Below are positions 5,331 through 10,326 of a DNA stretch of 10,326 nt, piece after piece. Under the pieces are notes generated by a model. That model saw only the letters and a program-made list of their open reading frames with translations. It searched no databases and was not told the DNA's origin. The position numbers were made by a program, and so were the translations under genes. The stretch is from Lentisphaerota bacterium. GTDB taxonomy: Bacteria; Verrucomicrobiota; Lentisphaeria; Oligosphaerales; JAFGRS01. The first letter of the stretch is position 1; each line of letters starts with the position of its first letter. The DNA lies in assembly GCA_012514865.1 (NCBI GenBank), contig JAAYZO010000120.1, positions 1 to 10,326 of the forward strand, written 5' to 3'.

Positions 5331-6914
5331 ATGTGGCGCGCCGTGTCTCTGGCCGGGTGGGTGCTGCTGGTGACGGCGACGTGGGCCGCCGAGGGCGAGG
5401 CGGTGGCCTTCGACACGGCGGCCGACCTGGCGGGCTGGCAGGCCGAGTCCGGAGACTGGGCGGTCCAGGACGGCGCCCTGCTCCAGAGTGACGCGGGGTC
5501 GTCGCGCAGCGTCCTGTGGCGGCCGGAACGGGCGTGGTCTGCCCTCGACCTCAGTGTCGAGTTCTTCATCCACCCGGTGGGAGAGGGCGTCCGCGCCCCG
5601 GGCGTCATCGTCCACGCCGTCGACCAGGAGACCTACTACTACCTGCACTTCGACCTGAAGAACTCCCAGGTGGTCTGGGTGCGTTCGGCGCCCGGCCGGG
5701 AATGGACCGACGCCCGGCGTCACAAGGTGCGCGGCCTCAGGGCCGGCGCCTGGCAGACCGCCCGCGTGGCCTGTCGTGACGGCGAGCATCGGGTCTTCCT
5801 GGATGGCGATCTCCTGTTCACCGAGAAGGACGACACTCTGAAGGGCGGCGTGGTCGGCCTGCGCGCCGGCCAGGGTCGCATCGCCTTCCGCAATCTGCGT
5901 GTGGAGGGCGAGCCCCTCGTCCTGCCGACGCCGTTCCGCGTCCAGGTCGCGCCGTTCCATGTGGTCTGCAGCGACGCCGGGGCCGGCGCCTACGAGGCCT
6001 TCCCCGACCTCTGCCGCACGAGCGCCGGCGAGCTTCTCTGTGTCTTCTACGCGGGCTACGGCCATGTGAGCGTGCCCCGTCCCGGCCTCCCCAACGGTGC
6101 CCGCATCGCCCTCTGCCGGTCCACCGACGACGGCCGGACCTGGTCGCCAGCCGAGACGGTGGTCGACACCCCCATCGACGACCGCGACAGCTCGATCACG
6201 CCGCTCGCCAACGGCGATCTCCTGGTGGCCTACATGAGCTACGACCCGCAGCGCAAGCCCGGCACCCACCAGGTGTTCACCGTGCGCTCGACCGACCAGG
6301 GCCGGACCTGGGGCCCGCCTGAGCGCGTTCCGACGCCCTTCACGGGGAACGAAGCGGTCTCCGAGCCGGCCCGCGAGATGCCCGACGGACGCCTGATTCT
6401 GCCGCTCTACGGCCGCATGGCCGAGCTGCCCAAGGCACGCTCGATGGTCGGCCTGGTCGAGTCGACCGACGGCGGGCGCACCTGGCAGACCCTGGCCCTG
6501 ATCCGCTCGGAACGCTACGAGCTCACCGAGCCATCTCTGGTGCGCCTGCCCGATGGGCGGCTCTTCATGGCCATCCGCCCGACCATGACCTGGTGCGAGT
6601 CCACCGATGGCGGCCGGACCTGGACCGACCCCGCACCGATGCCCATCGACGGCGACGCGCCCTACCTGCTCCTCACCTCCAAGGGCGTCCTGCTCTGCGG
6701 CTTCCGGCACCGGCCGACGCGGAGCACCTGCGTCATCAGCAGCACCGACTTCGGCCGGACGTGGAGCGAGAGGGTGACGATCGACCGGGTCATGGGCGCC
6801 TACACGAGCCTGGTGGAGCTCCCGGACGGCCGCGTCCTGGTGGTGTACTACACCGAGGGCCACGGCTCGGACATACGGGCGGTCGCGCTGCGCGCCCCTC
6901 ACGGCATGCCGTGA
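5331..6914 (+). CDS. Exported sialidase-like beta-propeller (BNR/Asp-box) with N-terminal jelly-roll domain
   Basis: The 527-residue protein opens with a signal peptide (WRAVSLAGWVLLVTATWA, cleavage near 19-21) and is therefore exported. Residues about 25-193 look like a concanavalin-type jelly-roll (FDTAADLAGWQ...VEFFIHP...YYYLHFDL...VFLDGDLLF...IAFRNLRVEGE), similar to LamG or 3-keto-disaccharide-hydrolase-type glycan-binding modules. Residues about 200-520 form a sialidase-fold propeller with five Asp boxes: STDDGRTW (264), STDQGRTW (320), STDGGRTW (378 and 424) and STDFGRTW (471). Candidate active-site residues are E400 in LTEPSLVRLPDGR, R416 and Y506/Y507. I could not confirm a full sialidase Arg triad, so glycoside hydrolase or lyase activity on another sugar, or simple binding, remains possible. 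GAGGAGG (5316-5322) lies 8 bases before the ATG. The stop codon and last codons (PHGMP-stop) are made of the first unit of the palindrome array, so the extreme C-terminus may be repeat-derived. Confidence 0.9.
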   Translation: MWRAVSLAGWVLLVTATWAAEGEAVAFDTAADLAGWQAESGDWAVQDGALLQSDAGSSRSVLWRPERAWSALDLSVEFFIHPVGEGVRAPGVIVHAVDQETYYYLHFDLKNSQVVWVRSAPGREWTDARRHKVRGLRAGAWQTARVACRDGEHRVFLDGDLLFTEKDDTLKGGVVGLRAGQGRIAFRNLRVEGEPLVLPTPFRVQVAPFHVVCSDAGAGAYEAFPDLCRTSAGELLCVFYAGYGHVSVPRPGLPNGARIALCRSTDDGRTWSPAETVVDTPIDDRDSSITPLANGDLLVAYMSYDPQRKPGTHQVFTVRSTDQGRTWGPPERVPTPFTGNEAVSEPAREMPDGRLILPLYGRMAELPKARSMVGLVESTDGGRTWQTLALIRSERYELTEPSLVRLPDGRLFMAIRPTMTWCESTDGGRTWTDPAPMPIDGDAPYLLLTSKGVLLCGFRHRPTRSTCVISSTDFGRTWSERVTIDRVMGAYTSLVELPDGRVLVVYYTEGHGSDIRAVALRAPHGMP

Positions 6915-7108
6915 GGCTACGACATCCCCCCACGGCGTGCCGTGGGGCCACGATGCCGTGAGGCCACGACCCCCCTTCCGCAGCCCCACGGCGCCCCTTC
7001 CGTAGCCCCACGGCATGCCGTGGGGCCACGATGCCGTGAGGCCACGATCCCCACGGCGTGCCGTGGGGCCACGGCGCCCCTTCCGTAGCCCCACGGCATG
7101 CCGTGGGG
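6897..7108. repeat. Palindromic repeat array between convergent genes
   Basis: Five 20-bp palindromes occur at 6897-6916 (CCTCACGGCATGCCGTGAGG), 6928-6947, 7006-7025, 7049-7068 and 7089-7108. The core is CCCCACGGCATGCCGTGGGG, and the 6928 and 7049 units have GT at the centre. Half-units and linkers also recur: a 40-bp stretch is identical at 6987-7026 and 7070-7109, and GATGCCGTGAGGCCACGA occurs at 6952-6969 and 7031-7048. The array fills the gap between the sialidase-like stop and the TIGR03790 gene. It overlaps the former's stop codon and ends beside the latter's terminal hairpin. It may act as a bidirectional transcription block. There are no regular unique spacers, so it is not CRISPR. 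Confidence 0.9.
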
Positions 7109-7153
7109 CTTCCGGCACCGCTGGCCGGCGCTGCCGGTCAGCGGTGCCGGAAG
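7109..7153. terminator. 45-nt hairpin spanning the TIGR03790 stop codon
   Basis: The stretch folds into 20 Watson-Crick pairs plus one G-T position around a 3-base loop (7130-7132). The outer 15-bp arms are CTTCCGGCACCGCTG (7109-7123) and CAGCGGTGCCGGAAG (7139-7153). The right arm is coding (the final F-R-H-R codons and the stop at 7138-7140). Such a stem at the meeting point of convergent genes could end or protect the 3' ends of both transcripts. No T tract follows on either strand, so intrinsic termination is only inferred. Confidence 0.55.
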
Positions 7154-9663
7154 GCCTTGCCCTCGAGGGTGGCCGTGCCGCGGATCCCGAAGCGCAGGTC
7201 GAGCCGCGGGTGCTCCCGGCCGCTGGTCGTGATGCTGAGGGTGTGCATACCGGCCGCCAGGTCGGCCGGGATTGCCCGCCAGCCGCCGCCGGAGGGCACG
7301 TCGAGGGCCTTGCCGTCGATGCGGAAGGCACGGCCGTCGAGCGGCAGGTTGCCCTGGAGCTGGAACTGCCCGATGCCGGCCTCGGCGACCTCGAAGACGG
7401 CCTCGATCCCGACCGGGACCCCGTCACGGACGCCGGCCTTCTCGAGCCAGTCACCGTCGGCGCGCTGCGCGTAGGTGACCTTGCCATCGACCGTGAGGGC
7501 CAGGCCCGTCGGCAGCGCGGCCAGGAGGCCGGCGGGCATGGCGGTCGGCAGCGCCGTCGGCGTGATGGTCACCGCGACCGCGGTGCCATAGGCGGCAGTT
7601 TCGGGACTGGAGCCGAGCAGCGGCTGCAGCTCGACCCGCCCGAGGGCGAGCTGGTCGGCGCGGATCTTGACCTCGGTCTCGTCGGGCTCGAGGACGGCGA
7701 CATCGGCGCCGAGCCAGAGCAGGGCCAGGCGGTGCTCGGCCGCGCCGCGGCGGGTGATGGTGATCATGCTGTCCCAGGCCGCGGTGGTGGGCGTGACCTC
7801 GATCAGGTCGAACTCCTCGGGGGCGCCGCGGGCGAGGAAGCGCACTGCCGCACGGGCGCGCGTCTGCTGCGCCTGGGCGCCGATCGCGACGGCGCTCAGG
7901 GTGTGCCAGCCGCGCAGCAGCCGCGCCGCGTCGATCTCCAGAGCGGCCGTCGCCGGCAACTCGGCGAGGCGCTGGCCGTCGAGGAACCAGTTGACCGCCG
8001 CCAGGGGCGCGTCGGCCGGCTCCGGCGTCACCCGCAACGACACCGCACCGTCGACACGCTGGCCGTCGTCGAGGCCCTGCAGGCGCAGCGTCGGCGGCTG
8101 CGCCCAGGGGGCGCAGAGCGGGTCGCCGACGACGAGGATCTGGTAGGGGGCGTTGATCGAGAGGTAGAAGGCCTCGGCCAGGGTGTAGCCGGCGGTGTAG
8201 TAGGCCTGCAGGAAGGCGTTGGGGAACTTCGCCTGAATGGCATGCGGCTCGGCGACGGCCCCGGCGGCGCCGGCGGCGCCATGGCGGATGAACTCGGTGA
8301 GCGGCGTCTGGCCGGCGTCCTCGTCAAGACGCCCCCCGAAGCTGGTCAGGTGCTCGGCGATGGCGCCCGGCAGGAGGGCGCTGCGCGAGGCCGGCCAGTC
8401 GAACGACGCCGCGCCGACCATCAGCCCGGCGACATCGGCGCGGCCCTGCGGCAGGACACCCCGGCCGATCTCGGCCGCGACGCCCTGAGACCGGACCATC
8501 GCCGCGGCGCCAAGCACGGCCCACTCGCGCGCCGTCGAGCGTACGTCGTCATTGAGCATGAAGAACACCGTCCCGGCCGGCCGGCTGCCATCGGCGGCCG
8601 CGCTGCGCCGCAGGCCCTCGACGACCTCGGCGTAGGCATTGCCGCGGCCGCTGCAGACACCGAGCATGGTCGAGAGCAGGTAGCGCGCGCCCTTGTACGG
8701 CGCCGTGGGCGTCCCCTGCGGCGTCCAGCCGACGGTGGCGGCGAAGCCCACGGGCGGCGCCATCTCGGGCTGCCACTGTCGCAGCCGCTCGATCAGGGCC
8801 TTGAAGTCGGCGCGCGACCGCAGCGTCGTCAGATCCTCGTCCTGGAGGATGTGCCGGTGGTCGGTAAAGCCGGCCTTCACCGCTGCCTCGAGGGCGACCA
8901 TGGCCGCGTCGGCCTGGCCATTGCGGGCGCGGGCGCAGGCGAGGTTGTAGACCACTTCGGCGTGCTCGGGTCGCGCCGTCGCCACCCGCTCGAGCTTCTC
9001 CTGGGCCTTGATCCACTCGGCGCGCTCCCATGCCACCTTCTCCGCCGGGTCGGCATCGGCCTGGCTGTCGCGGCGGCGCTTCTCGGCGAAGAAGCCCATG
9101 ACCTCGCGGTAGGCCTCCTGGTCCTCCGCCCGCCATGGCCGTGGCGGCATGAGCTGCTGCAGGGGCCGCCGCGCGTACCAATTCGAGTCGAGGTCCAGGT
9201 AGTCCAGGTGGCGCGCCATGACGCCCTGATAGAGGCAGGTCAGCCCGGTCAGCGAGGCGCGGTTGCCGATGACCGGCGGCAGGGCGCGCCCGCCGAGGTC
9301 GGGGGTGACGTCGACCCAGGTCGGGAAGTCGGCCGAGTAGACCACGCAGGAGACATGGCCGGCCAGACGGCGGCGGTCCAGGTTCACCAAGACCGGCTGC
9401 AGGATGCGCTCGCGGAACTCGTCCACCGGGATGCCCTCGTGGCTGGTGATGCCCTCGAGGCGGATGAGGTTGGTCGGGGGGATCCCCCGCAGCGCGGCGT
9501 ACTCATTGGCGAGCGTCCGCGACAGCCAGCTCTCGGCGTTGATGACGACAGCGGTCTCCTCGGGAGCCAGCCCGGCCGACAGGCCGTGGCCCAGAAGAAA
9601 CGCCAGCGACAGCACCAGGCCATACCGCCACGACGCCACCACGCCGGTCGAAGGGATGATCAC
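7138..9663 (-). CDS. Exported TIGR03790-family protein with TPR-like insert and Ig-like C-terminal part
   Basis: The 841-residue protein starts at a GTG (9663) with AGGAGG 7 bases upstream. A signal peptide follows (about 1-30, hydrophobic YGLVLSLAFLLGHGLSA). The family core is split. The first part (36-180) holds TAVVINAESWLSRTLANEYAALRGIPPTNLI, and the second part (305-525) holds TSFGG (440-444), a GQTPLTEFIRHGAAGAAGAVAEP block (451-473), AGYTLAEAFYLSINAPYQ (491-508) and GDPLCAP (513-519). Between them a charged helix and a TPR-like unit (about 205-295, VVYNLACARARNGQADAAMVALE followed by a DEDLTTLRSRADFKAL tail) are inserted. Residues about 525-610 look like an Ig-type fold (VNWFLDGQRLAELP), and the rest is beta-rich. 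TIGR03790 is uncharacterised and reported from genomes with exosortase; no PEP-CTERM tail is visible here. The last segment resembles gingipain-like (C25) folds, but I see no clear catalytic Cys/His pair. It is a single-gene unit. A -10-like TATAGC (9810-9805) lies 142 bases upstream without a good -35. Confidence 0.88.
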   Translation of the reverse strand: MIIPSTGVVASWRYGLVLSLAFLLGHGLSAGLAPEETAVVINAESWLSRTLANEYAALRGIPPTNLIRLEGITSHEGIPVDEFRERILQPVLVNLDRRRLAGHVSCVVYSADFPTWVDVTPDLGGRALPPVIGNRASLTGLTCLYQGVMARHLDYLDLDSNWYARRPLQQLMPPRPWRAEDQEAYREVMGFFAEKRRRDSQADADPAEKVAWERAEWIKAQEKLERVATARPEHAEVVYNLACARARNGQADAAMVALEAAVKAGFTDHRHILQDEDLTTLRSRADFKALIERLRQWQPEMAPPVGFAATVGWTPQGTPTAPYKGARYLLSTMLGVCSGRGNAYAEVVEGLRRSAAADGSRPAGTVFFMLNDDVRSTAREWAVLGAAAMVRSQGVAAEIGRGVLPQGRADVAGLMVGAASFDWPASRSALLPGAIAEHLTSFGGRLDEDAGQTPLTEFIRHGAAGAAGAVAEPHAIQAKFPNAFLQAYYTAGYTLAEAFYLSINAPYQILVVGDPLCAPWAQPPTLRLQGLDDGQRVDGAVSLRVTPEPADAPLAAVNWFLDGQRLAELPATAALEIDAARLLRGWHTLSAVAIGAQAQQTRARAAVRFLARGAPEEFDLIEVTPTTAAWDSMITITRRGAAEHRLALLWLGADVAVLEPDETEVKIRADQLALGRVELQPLLGSSPETAAYGTAVAVTITPTALPTAMPAGLLAALPTGLALTVDGKVTYAQRADGDWLEKAGVRDGVPVGIEAVFEVAEAGIGQFQLQGNLPLDGRAFRIDGKALDVPSGGGWRAIPADLAAGMHTLSITTSGREHPRLDLRFGIRGTATLEGKAFRHR

Positions 9664-9783
9664 AAGACGACCTCCTGCCGCAACACCCGCCGCCGTCCCA
9701 CCCCCCGTTGTCGGCCCGGCCCGAGAGCGCGCCCGCGGCCGGCGGCGTGACGACGAAATCGGCTGACGTCCGCGCCGCCGGGG

Positions 9784-9812
9784 ATGACGGCGCCGGAGCG
9801 AGCCGCTATAGT
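9784..9812 (+). promoter_or_regulatory. Weak candidate sigma-70-like promoter facing the repeats
   Basis: ATGACG (9784-9789) and TATAGT (9807-9812) are spaced by 17 bases, with four and five matches to the -35 and -10 consensus. It points rightwards into DNA with no gene, only repeats and hairpins. AT-rich hexamers are rare in this DNA, but a chance match cannot be excluded, and the overlapping TATAGC reads leftward towards the TIGR03790 gene. Confidence 0.25.
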
Positions 9813-9858
9813 CGGCCCTACTCTGCTTCAGAAAGCCGGCGGCGTCAAGGCCCCCGCG

Positions 9859-9992
9859 GGCAGGGCCGCTCCGGGATCGCGGCAGCGCTTCCGCGGTCAC
9901 CCTGGAGGGGTGCCAGATCAGGGCCGCCGCAGGCAGGGCCGCTCCGGGATCGCGGCAGCGCTTCCGCGGTCACCCTGGAGGGGTGCCAGATC
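9859..9992. repeat. Exact 61-bp tandem duplication
   Basis: 9859-9919 and 9932-9992 are identical base for base, starting GGCAGGGCCGCTCCGGGATC and ending TGCCAGATC, with a 12-base linker (period 73). Each unit ends in the cassette motif CACCCTGGAGGGGTGCCAG. Perfect identity implies a recent duplication or ongoing homogenisation. Confidence 0.95.
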
Positions 9993-10068
9993 GTAGCCGG
10001 GGGTCGCGCGAAAGCACGACCCCCGGAACCGCAAATCCACGAACCGCGCACCCTGAAGGGGTGCCAGA
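9971..10068 (-). repeat. Dispersed cassette repeat, copy B (inverted relative to copy A)
   Basis: The motif CACCCTGGAGGGGTGCCAG (9971-9989) and its variant CACCCTGAAGGGGTGCCAG (10049-10067) flank a hairpin with arms CCGGGGGTCG (9997-10006) and CGACCCCCGG (10017-10026), followed by CCACGAACC (10038-10046). The reverse complement aligns end to end with the copy at 5027-5125. A third copy of the motif (9898-9916) lies in the first unit of the tandem duplication. Confidence 0.87.
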
Positions 10069-10200
10069 AACAGGCTCGGGAACAGCCTTGCGTCGCAGGC
10101 GGTTCCCGAGGGCCGCCCGGCGCGGTTGCGGGCGTGGCGTGTTGGGGGAGCGTCCGGTCTCCCGCGCGGACGCGCCGCGAGGCCGTGCCATACCATAGTT

Positions 10201-10256
10201 AGCCTGATCAATTCACGAAGGGGCCTGACGGCCTCCTTCGCTCCATTGATCAGGCT
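10201..10256. repeat. Long nested hairpin (terminator-like or REP-like)
   Basis: AGCCTGATCAAT (10201-10212) and ATTGATCAGGCT (10245-10256) are perfect complements. Inside them CGAAGG plus GGCC pairs with GGCC and CCTTCG around a TGAC loop, with small bulges. Three T residues follow the right arm, a weak terminator tail on the plus strand. The first 20 bases match the hairpin region at 2723-2742 in 16 positions. Confidence 0.7.
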
Positions 10257-10258
10257 TT

Positions 10259-10287
10259 GACGGCAGGGCCAGAAGGCTCCTGCCGTC
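10259..10287. repeat. Second hairpin directly after the first
   Basis: GACGGCAGG (10259-10267) pairs perfectly with CCTGCCGTC (10279-10287), and an inner GCC/GGC pair closes an AGAA loop with a single bulged T. It begins two bases after the preceding hairpin. The pair could form a strong transcription end or mRNA-protecting element; no T tract follows. Confidence 0.6.
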
Positions 10288-10326
10288 GGTTCGGTGCCGA
10301 AAACCCGTCACTGGAATAGGTTACGG

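Larger units (their letters stand above)
9664..10326. other. Repeat-rich non-coding region at the right edge
   Basis: No gene is supported. From left to right it holds the TIGR03790 leader and ribosome binding site (CCTCCT at 9671-9676 on the plus strand); a promoter-like sequence facing right (9784-9812); an exact 61-bp tandem duplication (9859-9919 and 9932-9992); a cassette repeat in inverse orientation to the one near 5030 (9971-10068); and two strong hairpins (10201-10256 and 10259-10287). The last 40 bases show nothing recognisable. Confidence 0.7.

Noticed and set aside
6897..7108. CRISPR array
   Set aside because: Units are perfect palindromes at irregular spacing, the linkers are themselves repeated, and there are no unique spacers or cas genes.
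4920..7487. 855-codon minus-strand open frame opposite the sialidase-like gene
   Set aside because: It runs through the palindrome array and the intergenic repeats, and opposes a gene with a signal peptide and five Asp boxes.
7015..9750. 911-codon plus-strand open frame opposite the TIGR03790 gene
   Set aside because: It begins inside the palindrome array and its composition is typical of a GC-driven antisense frame.
9664..9900. Longer version of the TIGR03790 protein starting near 9900
   Set aside because: The extension is Arg-rich and comes from the tandem repeat. The GTG at 9663 has AGGAGG 7 bases upstream and is followed directly by a signal peptide.
9708..10211. Overlapping short open frames on both strands in the right-hand spacer
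   Set aside because: They translate the tandem duplication and cassette repeat; none has a convincing ribosome binding site or domain.

Overview
The window is very GC-rich bacterial DNA with strong Shine-Dalgarno sites (GGAGG types) in front of every real gene. It carries six protein-coding genes plus one gene remnant. Several intergenic spaces are filled with palindromic or cassette-like repeats. The gene mix is a sulfatase-fold hydrolase, two Gfo/Idh/MocA oxidoreductases, a TIM-barrel sugar isomerase/epimerase, a secreted BNR-repeat sialidase-like protein and a TIGR03790-type exported protein. That mix is typical of uncultured glycan-degrading lineages such as Planctomycetota, Verrucomicrobiota/Lentisphaerota, Armatimonadota or Hydrogenedentota. 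The sequence alone does not decide between them.

Layout. On the minus strand, reading leftwards from 4883 to 138: Gfo/Idh/MocA oxidoreductase 2 (4883-3765); a short decayed C-terminus of a TIM-barrel isomerase (about 3757-3692); a complete TIM-barrel sugar isomerase/epimerase (3637-2834); a spacer with two back-to-back perfect inverted repeats, one enclosing a TATAGT box (2727-2794); Gfo/Idh/MocA oxidoreductase 1 (2689-1622); and a sulfatase-superfamily hydrolase (1556-138). The hydrolase has Thr where the formylglycine-forming Cys/Ser should be. Divergently, on the plus strand, lies an exported sialidase-like beta-propeller protein (5331-6914). Its stop codon falls inside the first unit of a palindrome array (6897-7108). 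Convergent with it on the minus strand is a large exported TIGR03790-family protein with a TPR-like insert (9663-7138). A near-perfect 45-nt hairpin overlaps that gene's stop codon.

The two largest non-coding stretches (4884-5330 and 9664-10326) contain copies, in opposite orientations, of one modular repeat. A roughly 20-bp motif flanks cassettes with a strong 10-bp-stem hairpin, and the right-hand stretch also has an exact 61-bp tandem duplication. The right edge ends in two consecutive strong hairpins. The first shares a 5' motif with the hairpin at 2727-2765, suggesting a second dispersed palindromic repeat family.

How the genes may work together (inference): the exported sialidase-like protein would bind or cleave an external glycan. 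The cytoplasmic NAD(P)-dependent oxidoreductases and the isomerase/epimerase would process released, possibly keto- or inositol-like sugars. The sulfatase-fold hydrolase would remove an ester group. No transporter, regulator or identifiable substrate marker lies inside the window, so the actual substrate cannot be named. No RNA gene, CRISPR array, transposase or phage gene was recognised.
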